NCBI GenBank assembly: GCA_023412665.1
Contig: JAEZCA010000069.1
Coordinates: forward strand, 1-26,294
Source: Bacillota bacterium
GTDB taxonomy: Bacteria > Bacillota > Clostridia > Acetivibrionales > DTU013
Direction of reading: 5' to 3'
Length of the DNA stretch: 26,294 bases
In this document: positions 1 to 7,364 of the stretch, piece by piece
How the letters are laid out: every line of letters starts with the position of its first letter
Position numbering within the stretch: the stretch's first letter is position 1
Notes under the pieces: model-generated
What the model saw: only the letters and a program-made list of their open reading frames with translations
What the model was told of the DNA's origin: nothing
The model's database searches: none
Made by a program: the position numbers and the translations under genes

Positions 1-2
1 CG

Positions 3-185
3 CTGCTGGCCAAAGCGCCGACCTTCCCCGAGCCGTATTACAATTACGCACTGGTGCTCGATAAGCTCGGAGACAGGGAGAAAGCCCTTGAAACTATAAA
101 AAAGGCCCTTGATTGTAAATTCTCATACCTCAGCACCATCACAAAGGACGATGTCGAAGCAAAAATAAACGAACTATCTGTATAA
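3..185 (+). CDS. C-terminal end of a TPR-like protein (5' truncated by the window)
   Basis: The third forward frame is open from the window edge to a TAA at 183-185 and encodes about 60 residues. The first part contains a tetratricopeptide-like pattern: YYNYALVLDKLGDREKALET fits the helix A/helix B signature of a TPR (Y..A..L..LGD...A). It is followed by a short tail ending KINELSV. TPR domains bind partner proteins, and nothing here shows which. The start lies outside the window, so total length and domain context are unknown. The next gene is on the opposite strand, so the two genes converge. A 5-bp hairpin (CGCCT...AGGCG, near 209-225) follows the stop but has no T-run. Confidence 0.6.
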   Translation: MLAKAPTFPEPYYNYALVLDKLGDREKALETIKKALDCKFSYLSTITKDDVEAKINELSV

Positions 186-276
186 ACCTACGTCTGTGAC
201 ATGCTCTCGCCTTCTGTAGAGGCGGGGGGCCGCTTGCCGGTTAAATTCATAATTTTAAACAGCTTCCCTTACAGCC

Positions 277-1083
277 TCATGCTCTCGCTGCCTCATGCTT
301 TAATTTTCTGTAGATAACGGAGGCTGAGATAATGAAAAAAGTCAAATTGGAAAGGTTCAGCATGGTTGGTGCAGCATAGCCGCCGACAGGGGCAGGCAAG
401 GCTAGCAGGACCAAAACAACAGCCGCCACAATGGCAGCCGGACTCAGAATGGCCATCCATTTCGGGAACAGCGACTTTCCTCTCAGTACAGTAACAATGT
501 AGAGGACTGAAAGTAATATGAGTTCAGTCACCATAATGATGATTATCAATTTCCAGTAAAATTCAAAATCTCTCATCAATGAGGAAGGACTACCAGATAC
601 AGGCCCGGAAGAGATACCACCGGCACCGGACCCAGCGGTCAGGCTGCCGGTTCCAGATCCGATAAAAGAGCCGGTTTCGGAACCAGTAGTCAGGCTGACT
701 GACCCGGCTGCTGAATGGTACAGCTTCCAGCCGCCTGCCATAAAGGCATATGTGGTATGGAATGCGACGCCCATTATCAAACCATGGGAGCCAATCAGAC
801 CGGTCACAGCCGGAATAGCCTTTCCTGAGGGCTTCAGACCAATATACAGTGGTACAAGACCGGCAATCTGAAACGGCAACATAAAGACACCCAGAAACGT
901 ACCCAGAGTTATTCTCCAGCCGGGTATCCAGGTCATGCACTCTGTCGGCAGCAGAAAAAACGAGTATCCGCTTTCGGGCCTTCCAAGCAGAATCAGATCG
1001 CTTATAATCGTAAACATTACGCTTATGATCCCGACCATGCCTGATATCAATACTATTCTCGCTTTTCTCCCACTATCTGTCAT
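277..1083 (-). CDS. Polytopic membrane protein, unknown function (DUF6796-like)
   Basis: About 268 residues with roughly seven hydrophobic segments. The first begins right after the N-terminal basic stretch (SGRKARIVLISG), and the last lies near the C-terminus (LTFFIISASVIY). I recognise a loose resemblance to the DUF6796 family of hypothetical membrane proteins and assign no function. The central loop has an unusual Gly/Ser/Thr-rich stretch of about 40 residues (TTGSETGSFIGSGTGSLTAG), which looks like an expanded low-complexity insertion. I chose ATG 1083 because a G-rich site (GGGGGCG) lies just before it and because a promoter at 1112-1140 would start transcription almost on top of the alternative ATG at 1113. 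The gene stands alone, with no cotranscribed neighbour downstream on its strand. Confidence 0.6.
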   Translation of the reverse strand: MTDSGRKARIVLISGMVGIISVMFTIISDLILLGRPESGYSFFLLPTECMTWIPGWRITLGTFLGVFMLPFQIAGLVPLYIGLKPSGKAIPAVTGLIGSHGLIMGVAFHTTYAFMAGGWKLYHSAAGSVSLTTGSETGSFIGSGTGSLTAGSGAGGISSGPVSGSPSSLMRDFEFYWKLIIIIMVTELILLSVLYIVTVLRGKSLFPKWMAILSPAAIVAAVVLVLLALPAPVGGYAAPTMLNLSNLTFFIISASVIYRKLKHEAARA

Positions 1084-1111
1084 ACTTCGCCCCCACGCGT
1101 TTCTGGAATCC

Positions 1112-1140
1112 ATTATACCTTACTTATAATTTTATGGAAA
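1112..1140 (-). promoter_or_regulatory. Candidate sigma-A promoter for the membrane protein gene
   Basis: On the minus strand TTTCCA (-35), a 17-base spacer and TATAAT (-10) lie just before the membrane protein gene. The -10 hexamer overlaps the upstream candidate start codon (ATG at 1113), which argues for the internal start at 1083. Confidence 0.5.
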
Positions 1141-1183
1141 CCCATGCGGAAATATGTGTTAGCGAAATATGCTTTATAACACA

Positions 1184-1888
1184 CTATTTAAATAAATCCC
1201 ATGGATATATCGATGGCGGAGCTGAACTGAAGGATACATGTTCCTTCATAACCGGATGGACAAAACCGACCTCCACTGACCAGAGGGCCAGCTGCATTCC
1301 AGGTTTGTTTACCGATGCTCCGTATTTCTGGTCTCCGTACAAGGGGTGGCCGATGGCGGCAAACTGCACACGTATCTGGTGGGGCCTGCCTGTATGCAGT
1401 TTAATATAGACTAGAGAGTATCCTTCACGTGTGTCTTTAACTGTATAGTCCAAAATTGCCTTCTTTGCAGTGTCAGATTGGCCTGCACCTGCACTTTCAG
1501 GGTCGGGAACGATTCTGACCGTATTGGTTTTCTCATCCTTGACAAGATAATGCACCAGAGTATCCGACAGCTTCTCAGGTACGCCATGTATCACAGCCAT
1601 ATAGGCTTTGTCGAACTCCCTGGTCCTAACCTGATCCGACAGCCTTGACGCGGCCTTGGAGGTTTTTGCAAAAACCATTGCACCGCCGACCGGGCGGTCG
1701 AGCCTGTGTACAAGGCCGAGATATACGTTGCCCGACTTGTTGTACCTTACCTTAATATCCTCCTTCAAAGCCGTAAGCAGATCCTCGTCGCCTGTCTGAT
1801 CGCCTTGAGTCAGCATGTTTACTGGCTTCTCAACCACAAGGAGATGATTGTCCTCATATATTATTTTTATCTTGATATCGTTATTCAT
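1184..1888 (-). CDS. RluA-family pseudouridine synthase
   Basis: A 234-residue protein of the RluA/RluD/YabO family, which isomerises specific uridines in rRNA or tRNA to pseudouridine. The catalytic motif GLVHRLDRPVGG lies at residues 58-69, with the nucleophilic Asp at 64. The other family blocks are IIYEDNHLLVVEKP near the N-terminus and GRPHQIRVQFAAIGHPLYGD near the C-terminus. There is no S4 domain, and the length fits the short single-domain subgroup. The exact RNA target cannot be read. The ATG at 1888 is preceded by GAGGAG at 6-base spacing. The frame stays open further upstream to a TTG at 1987 through Lys-Pro-Glu repeats, but that start would overlap the methyltransferase gene by 41 bases. 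Tight spacing suggests cotranscription with the methyltransferase, pairing two RNA-modification-like enzymes. Confidence 0.9.
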   Translation of the reverse strand: MNNDIKIKIIYEDNHLLVVEKPVNMLTQGDQTGDEDLLTALKEDIKVRYNKSGNVYLGLVHRLDRPVGGAMVFAKTSKAASRLSDQVRTREFDKAYMAVIHGVPEKLSDTLVHYLVKDEKTNTVRIVPDPESAGAGQSDTAKKAILDYTVKDTREGYSLVYIKLHTGRPHQIRVQFAAIGHPLYGDQKYGASVNKPGMQLALWSVEVGFVHPVMKEHVSFSSAPPSIYPWDLFK

Positions 1889-1891
1889 CTT

Positions 1892-1951
1892 CTTCTCCTC
1901 GGGCTTCCCCTCGGGCTTCTTCTCGGGCTTCTCCTTAGGTTTCTCCTCAGG
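1892..1951 (-). repeat. Tandem 12-bp repeat made of Shine-Dalgarno-like units
   Basis: Five imperfect copies of a 12-base unit (plus-strand consensus CTTCTCCTCGGG) fill the gap between the methyltransferase stop and the pseudouridine synthase start. The fifth copy covers the methyltransferase stop codon at 1947-1949. On the coding strand the units supply successive SD-like cores (GAGGAG, AAGGAG, GAGAAG, GAGGGG, GAGGAG). In the frame of the downstream gene they read as K-P-E-X repeats without a stop. Confidence 0.85.
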
Positions 1952-2810
1952 CTTCCCATCTGCCTGCTGCGCCGCAGGGCAGCACAAGGCCGGTTGCGCT
2001 GGCCGGCAGTCCCACTTCGTCAGCTGTCACACTCCCGCCATACCTTCGCTGCATCGACAGCCTCAGCATGTTTCCGATAACCGTCGGCGACAGCCCTGTT
2101 GTGTAAGAGTTGACAAGGAAGAATAACGGTTTGTCTGTCAGGATATCCATGCACTGGCTTATCAGCGGGAAGATCTCATCCTCGATTTTCCACAGCTCGC
2201 CGTTGGGGCCTCTGCCATATGACGGCGGATCCATGATAACTGCATCATATTTGCGGCCGCGCCTGTTTTCGCGTGCCACGAACTTCACGACATCATCCAC
2301 GATAAATCTGACAGGCCTGTCCCCCAGCTTTGACAAGCTCAAATTTTCCTTTGCCCGCGTGACCATACCCTTCGATGCATCCACATGGCATACTTCGGCT
2401 CCGGCATGGGCGGCGGCCACAGTGGCTCCGCCTGTATAGGCAAAAAGATTGAGGACGCTGATCTTTCTCTCGGCATTTTTTATCCTGCCTTCGATCCATT
2501 TCCAGTTGACAGCCTGCTCGGGAAACAATCCTGTATGCTTGAAGCCCGTAGGCTCCACATGGAATTCAAGCTCTCCGTATTTAACTGTCCATTGGGACGG
2601 CAGCTTCCTCAGGTATTCCCAGTTACCACCTCCGCTGCTGCTCCTGTGGTAGTGGGCGTCAACGTTCCTCCAGGCTTTTTCATCGCCTGTTATCGGCCAG
2701 ATGGCCTGCGGGTCAGGCCGCCTGAGTGTGTATTTTCCCCAGCGCTCGAGTTTTTCCCCTCCGCCGGTATCTATCAGTTCATAATCCTTCCAATCATCTG
2801 CAAGTAGCAT
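1947..2810 (-). CDS. Class I SAM-dependent methyltransferase (RlmI/RlmK-like, PF10672 type)
   Basis: About 287 residues with a Rossmann-type methyltransferase core. The SAM-binding motif I is VLNLFAYTGGATVAAAHAGA, followed by an acidic strand end (VCHVDAS). The motif IV equivalent is VIMDPPSYGRG; the DPPSYGRG signature is typical of the RlmI/RlmK-like rRNA m5C/m7G methyltransferase relatives. The N-terminal third lacks a PUA domain, so it is the short form common in Firmicutes. The substrate is probably RNA but is not proven by the sequence. An ATG at 2816 also exists, but GGAGG sits only 1 base before it and 7 bases before the ATG at 2810, so I prefer 2810. It is followed by the pseudouridine synthase gene after a short repeat-filled gap. 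Confidence 0.85.
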   Translation of the reverse strand: MLLADDWKDYELIDTGGGEKLERWGKYTLRRPDPQAIWPITGDEKAWRNVDAHYHRSSSGGGNWEYLRKLPSQWTVKYGELEFHVEPTGFKHTGLFPEQAVNWKWIEGRIKNAERKISVLNLFAYTGGATVAAAHAGAEVCHVDASKGMVTRAKENLSLSKLGDRPVRFIVDDVVKFVARENRRGRKYDAVIMDPPSYGRGPNGELWKIEDEIFPLISQCMDILTDKPLFFLVNSYTTGLSPTVIGNMLRLSMQRRYGGSVTADEVGLPASATGLVLPCGAAGRWEA

Positions 2811-2935
2811 CGTCATTCCTCCGGAATCATTTCCTTATCCCTAGTATTCTATATACACAAGGCAATATTTAATATCTACCTGTTCAGATGATTTTACCAT
2901 AAACATTCAATATTTTTTAGCCCTGCCTTCTTTAG

Positions 2936-4129
2936 TCAATTCAACCGGCTGATTTCCCTGCCGCCGTCACCCACCTCAGAAACATAAAAAGACGGCACTA
3001 GTCCGGTCCTTGCTGTATAGCCCTTGCCCACCTTGTCAATAAAGACGTTGACAGCTTCTTCCCTGACTATACTTACAGTGCAGCCTCCAAAGCCTGCGCC
3101 TGTCATTCTCGATCCGGCAACACCATCAACCTTCAGAGCTTCTTCAACCAATGCATCGAGCTCATTGCCTGTCACCTCGTAGAGATCCCTCAGCGAGTCG
3201 TGGGAAGCAGTCATATACTGTCCGAAAAGCTCAATATCATTGTTGTTCAATGCTTCGACTGACTTGAGCACTCTGTCGTCCTCAGCAATAATATGCTCTG
3301 CTCTTTTTCGTACGGCTTCATCCTTTATCTCATGCTTGAACCTGTTGAACTCCTCCATTGATATCTCACCAAGGCATGATGCCCCTGGCAAAAATTTGCT
3401 CAATATCTCAAAGGCCGCTTCACATTGGCCTCTGCGTTCATTATATTTGGAATCGGCAAGCCCCCGCTTCTTATTTGTGTTTGCAATAACTATTTTATAT
3501 CCTTTCAGATTCAACGGCACATGCTTATAGCTCAAATCCCTGCAATTAAGGAATATGGCGTGGCCTTCCTTACCCATTGCGGAGGCAAACTGATCCATTA
3601 TCCCGCAGTTGACTCCAACGTAGCTGTTCTCCGCCTTCTGGCTGATCAGTGCCATTTTTATCATATCAACCGGCTGCTCAATTCCATGGAATGTGTTTCC
3701 CAGTGATACCAACATGATAGCTGTTGCCACCTCTATTGCCGCCGATGATGATAAGCCTGCTCCCAGCGGTACCGTATCGTGATAGAGCAGATCACAGCCG
3801 GTCAGCTTGTATCCCGCCTTCTGAAGCTCGTCAGCCACGCCAAGCTGATAATTGCCCCATTTCAATGACTTATATTCCTCGAGCCGGTCCAGCGAACCCT
3901 GCACCTGTATTCCCAGGTCTGTAGCTATAAGATTCATCACCCTGTCAGTCCTTGGCCTGGCTATGACGGTGGAGCTGAGAGTGAGCGCTGCGGGAAATAC
4001 ATACCCTCCGTTATAATCGGTATGCTCCCCTATGAGATTGACGCGTCCCGGGGATGTGAAAACCCTGATGCCCTCTTCGCTCCCGCCATATATGTCAATA
4101 AAACGCTTTTTCAATTCGGTTATTTCCAT
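2936..4129 (-). CDS. galK: Galactokinase
   Basis: A 397-residue GHMP-family kinase that phosphorylates galactose to galactose 1-phosphate, step one of the Leloir pathway in the cytoplasm. The galactokinase signature GRVNLIGEHTDYNGG is at residues 28-42, and the ATP-binding GHMP motif PLGAGLSSSAA at 121-131. The C-terminal GHMP motif GSRMTGAGFGGCTVS is near 338-352. Length is normal for the family. The start codon overlaps the galT stop by one base (TAATG), so galK is translationally coupled to galT. No galE or transporter is visible in the window. The gene is followed by about 125 bases without a clear terminator before the methyltransferase. Confidence 0.97.
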   Translation of the reverse strand: MEITELKKRFIDIYGGSEEGIRVFTSPGRVNLIGEHTDYNGGYVFPAALTLSSTVIARPRTDRVMNLIATDLGIQVQGSLDRLEEYKSLKWGNYQLGVADELQKAGYKLTGCDLLYHDTVPLGAGLSSSAAIEVATAIMLVSLGNTFHGIEQPVDMIKMALISQKAENSYVGVNCGIMDQFASAMGKEGHAIFLNCRDLSYKHVPLNLKGYKIVIANTNKKRGLADSKYNERRGQCEAAFEILSKFLPGASCLGEISMEEFNRFKHEIKDEAVRKRAEHIIAEDDRVLKSVEALNNNDIELFGQYMTASHDSLRDLYEVTGNELDALVEEALKVDGVAGSRMTGAGFGGCTVSIVREEAVNVFIDKVGKGYTARTGLVPSFYVSEVGDGGREISRLN

Positions 4130-5109
4130 TACCTGATCTCCTTTCCCTCCAGGAACCTTTTGTGCGCCTTCCTCAGCTCCTCTGCCTTCTCCTCCGGCTT
4201 GGTGGGATTGGCATGAGCCCAGGCTCCCGTTTCGCTGGAAGCATTGAATTTCTGCTTGTTCTCTGCCCTCATTGGAGGAAAGAATTCGATGTGGAAATGG
4301 TAATACTCACTTACATCCTCACTATTAACCGGGTCCTGATGCATGCACATCATGTACGGGAAAGGAAAGCCAAAAAGCGAGTCCAATGTACCCGTAGCTT
4401 CCTTCAATGCCTTTGCCAGGTTTGTTTTTTCTCTTTCATCAAACTGCAACAGATTCTGCTTATGTTTTTTGCTCAATATATACATGCCATATGGATACTC
4501 TGAGAAAAAGGGCAGAAAAACAACAAAATCCTCATTTTCAAAAATAACTCTGTCGCCGGATTTTGTCTCATCCTTCACCATGTCGCAAAGAAGGCACGTA
4601 CCATTTGCTTCATGATGCTCCCGGCAGGCTTCCAGCTCAAGCTCCAGCTTTTTGGGTATGAACGGATAGCCGTATATCTGGCCGTGAGGATGGGGCATTG
4701 TCACACCCACCATCTCTCCCCTGTTTTCAAATATGAATATGTACTTGATCCTATCGTCTTTCTTCAGTTCGATAAATCTCTCCGTCCAAAGGTCGATGAT
4801 CCTTTCTATGTGGTCCACCGAAAACTGGTGTAATGAGGATGTATGCTCGGGAGAGTAGAGTATTACCTCGCATTTGCCGTAGGCCTCGGCCATCCTGTAA
4901 AGCTCCGTCGGGACATCATCGGGCACCGGCGGATCCTGTGACAGTGCAGGATAGTCATTGTCATATTTATATACTGTGTAATCTTCAGGCACCCTTCCCG
5001 AACCTGGACAAAAGGGGCACCAGTCTCTTGGCATCTGAGGCCTGTTCTGCCTATGGGACGCAATCATGACCCAGTCCTTAATAAGCGGATGCCATCGTAA
5101 TTCTGCCAT
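4129..5109 (-). CDS. galT: Galactose-1-phosphate uridylyltransferase
   Basis: A 326-residue HIT-superfamily enzyme that exchanges galactose 1-phosphate with UDP-glucose. The active-site block MPHPHGQIYGYPF contains HPH at 140-142, where the second His is the nucleophile. Zinc-ligand candidates are the CPFC pair at 31-34 and the CLLC pair at 172-175. The late block YYHFHIEFFPP matches the C-terminal HIT half. This is the histidine-type (GalT class I) enzyme, not the unrelated class II enzyme of lactobacilli. It is the first gene of the galT-galK unit and has a plausible promoter at 5323-5351. No repressor gene sits next to the pair. Confidence 0.96.
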   Translation of the reverse strand: MAELRWHPLIKDWVMIASHRQNRPQMPRDWCPFCPGSGRVPEDYTVYKYDNDYPALSQDPPVPDDVPTELYRMAEAYGKCEVILYSPEHTSSLHQFSVDHIERIIDLWTERFIELKKDDRIKYIFIFENRGEMVGVTMPHPHGQIYGYPFIPKKLELELEACREHHEANGTCLLCDMVKDETKSGDRVIFENEDFVVFLPFFSEYPYGMYILSKKHKQNLLQFDEREKTNLAKALKEATGTLDSLFGFPFPYMMCMHQDPVNSEDVSEYYHFHIEFFPPMRAENKQKFNASSETGAWAHANPTKPEEKAEELRKAHKRFLEGKEIR

Positions 5110-5149
5110 TTAGTATTATCCTCCTCGTACTGTTTCAAAAAAGCAGCTT

Positions 5150-5323
5150 TTATTGTAACAGTCTTATCTCATATACTATTTCAGTTATATCTCCAAACAT
5201 GCATCTGTTCTTTTCTTGCATAGTCAAATTGTTTTTATCTGCAAAACTCCTGAATAGATTCATACTGGCATTATTGCTCTCGGATATTGAGAGCTCGATC
5301 TTCTCAGGGGCAATCTGTTGAAA
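5150..5323 (-). pseudogene. C-terminal remnant of a GNAT acetyltransferase (EctA-like)
   Basis: Between galT and its promoter, the minus strand holds 57 sense codons ending in TAA at 5150-5152, bounded upstream by an in-frame TAA at 5324-5326. The only ATGs are internal, with no SD site. The text SNNASMNLFRSFADKNN has the N.A...LF..FA..N pattern of the final helix region of GNAT acetyltransferases. The following FGDITEIVYEIRLL recalls the last strand of diaminobutyrate acetyltransferase (EctA). Both resemblances are from memory and not searched. The N-terminal two thirds, including the acetyl-CoA site, are absent, so I read it as a decayed gene end now serving as the galT leader. Confidence 0.45.
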
Positions 5324-5351
5324 TTATAACATAGTTAAAAGTGCCAGTCAC
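5323..5351 (-). promoter_or_regulatory. Candidate promoter for galT-galK
   Basis: Minus strand GTGACT (-35), 17-base spacer, TATAAT (-10). Transcription would begin near 5316 and give a leader of about 200 bases that runs through the acetyltransferase remnant. The -35 lies inside one arm of the inverted repeat 5344-5400. Confidence 0.5.
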
Positions 5352-5400
5352 GGCATATAGACAATTTTTAACGTAATAACAGTCTATCTGTCGTCACTGG
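5344..5400. repeat. Imperfect 20-bp inverted repeat between the exporter operon and galT
   Basis: The arms at 5344-5363 and 5381-5400 are complementary with a few mismatches and enclose a 17-base AT-rich loop. It lies 17 bases past the exporter stop codon, so it could act as that operon's transcription terminator, with TTTT following on the minus strand. One arm also covers the galT -35 hexamer, so an operator role is equally possible. Confidence 0.55.
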
Positions 5401-5417
5401 AACCATGGCACCATCAA

Positions 5418-7364
5418 TTAATCCAGTTCGACTGCTCCGGTGTAGAGCTGATGGTATCTTCCGGTCATTGCGAGGAGTTCCTCATGGGTACCCTGTTCTA
5501 CGATCTCGCCATGCTCCAGTACAATGATCTGATTGGAGTTCCGCACTGTGGACAGTCTATGTGCAATTACAAAGGTTGTTCTGTTCTTCATTATACGGTC
5601 CATACCGCGTTCAATATGCTTTTCCGTTCTGGTGTCAACAGAGCTGGTAGCCTCATCCAGTATTAAAATAGGAGCCTTTGAAATTGCAGCCCGTGCTATG
5701 TTCAGAAGCTGGCGCTCACCCTGGCTGAGATTAGCGCCGTCGCCATCCAATACAGTATCGTATCCATCGGACAGTCTCTCGATAAAGGAATGAGCACTTG
5801 CAATCTTGGCGGCAGCTATCACCTCTTCATCGGTTGCATCGGGACGTCCATACCTGATATTCTCCCTGACCGAGTCCGAGAACAAATGGGTATCCTGAAG
5901 CACCATTGCTATATTAGCTCTCAGCGAATCCTTCCTGATTTTTTTAATATCGATATCATCAATCAATATCTTACCTTCTTCGATCTCATAGAACCTGTTG
6001 ATCAGGTTTGTTATGGTTGTCTTGCCTGCGCCGGTTGATCCCACAAATGCAACTTTCTGTCCGGGTTCTGCTCTTACATTTATATTTTTTAGTACAGTCT
6101 TGCCTGGTTCATAGCCGAAGGTCACATTCCTCAGCACCACTTCTCCTTTTATAGGACGTGCTCCTTGCTCTCGGTTCTCCTCGGAGCAGATTGCAACTGC
6201 ATTGGCTGAGTCAGCTGCCTCGGGTGTCTCATCCATCACTTCAAATACTCTTTCCGCTCCCGCTAATGCGGAAAATATAGTATTCATCTGCATTGACAAT
6301 TCACTGACAGGTCTTGAAAACTGTCTTGAATAGTTGGTAAATATGGTAAGGCCGCCGATATCAAAATTCGAAGTCAGGCACAAGACACCGCCGACCGTAG
6401 CGGATAATGCATAACTTACCTGACTTAGATTGCCCATGACAGGCCCCATGATGCCTCCGAAAAACTGCGCTTTGATTTGCTTTTCACGTAAATCGTCGCT
6501 AAGGAATTCGAATTCGTCCATTGCTGTTTCTTCATGGTTGAATACTTTTATTACCTTCTGACCGGCAACAGTCTCCTCAACATATCCATTTACCGCACCG
6601 AGCGCCTGCTGCTGACCTTTATAGTATTTTCTGCTTTGCTTGCCAAGCATGCCGGCCACATAGATCAATAAGGGTACTGTAACAATGGTAACGATCGCCA
6701 GGATCCAATTTGTAACAAACATCAGAACTATGGTGCCAATCAGCGTAATTGCGCCTGAAAAAACCTGTGGCAGTGTATTGTTCAGCATCTCGCCCACGGA
6801 ATCAAGGTCGTTTGTAAAACGGCTCATAATATCCCCGTGGGTATGTGTATCATGATATTTCACCGGCAGCCTCTGGATCTTGCCAAACAGCTCTCCCCTG
6901 ATCCTGACCAGCGCATTTTGGGATACTCCTGCCATGATCCGCTGGTACAGATAAGTGCATATGACATTGACTAAATAGATGCATGCCATAATAAAGATAC
7001 CTGTAAAAAGGTTGAGCAATTTTTCTTCTGGCGAGCGGTCTGCAGATACCAGATTATTAATGACCGGACGCAAAATATAGCTGCCGCCCAAGCTGGCCAT
7101 GGTACTGCACAATACGCAGATGAAAACGAATAGTACTTTTGCCTTATCGCGTCCGATATAAGAAAACAATCTATTGATTACAGCACTTGTGTTTTTGGGC
7201 TTACCTCCGCCCATTGCGCCCCGCGGTCCACCCGGTCCGCCGTGGCCTCCGAAGCCGCCCGGCCGCCTGCCCCCAGGCCCCCCGGGACCGCCTGCTTTGT
7301 TTTTTGTATTACTACCATATTTGCGTAATAATTCTTCTTTTCTCTTTTCTCCAATATGACTCAT
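5418..7364 (-). CDS. ABC exporter half-transporter, catalytically complete partner
   Basis: A 648-residue ABC multidrug/lipid-type exporter subunit with a fused membrane domain (six helices, residues about 75-370) and nucleotide-binding domain (about 400-640). It has Walker A GSTGAGKT near 440-447, signature LSQGERQ near 545, Walker B ILILDEATS with the catalytic Glu near 568, and an H-loop IAHR. The residues before the first helix form a Gly/Pro-rich low-complexity stretch (about 24-54), seen in many clostridial members of this family. The start ATG overlaps the stop of the upstream half-transporter (TAATG), so the two subunits are coupled and probably heterodimeric. The substrate is unknown; the MarR regulator suggests a drug or toxic small molecule. 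Confidence 0.93.
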   Translation of the reverse strand: MSHIGEKRKEELLRKYGSNTKNKAGGPGGPGGRRPGGFGGHGGPGGPRGAMGGGKPKNTSAVINRLFSYIGRDKAKVLFVFICVLCSTMASLGGSYILRPVINNLVSADRSPEEKLLNLFTGIFIMACIYLVNVICTYLYQRIMAGVSQNALVRIRGELFGKIQRLPVKYHDTHTHGDIMSRFTNDLDSVGEMLNNTLPQVFSGAITLIGTIVLMFVTNWILAIVTIVTVPLLIYVAGMLGKQSRKYYKGQQQALGAVNGYVEETVAGQKVIKVFNHEETAMDEFEFLSDDLREKQIKAQFFGGIMGPVMGNLSQVSYALSATVGGVLCLTSNFDIGGLTIFTNYSRQFSRPVSELSMQMNTIFSALAGAERVFEVMDETPEAADSANAVAICSEENREQGARPIKGEVVLRNVTFGYEPGKTVLKNINVRAEPGQKVAFVGSTGAGKTTITNLINRFYEIEEGKILIDDIDIKKIRKDSLRANIAMVLQDTHLFSDSVRENIRYGRPDATDEEVIAAAKIASAHSFIERLSDGYDTVLDGDGANLSQGERQLLNIARAAISKAPILILDEATSSVDTRTEKHIERGMDRIMKNRTTFVIAHRLSTVRNSNQIIVLEHGEIVEQGTHEELLAMTGRYHQLYTGAVELD

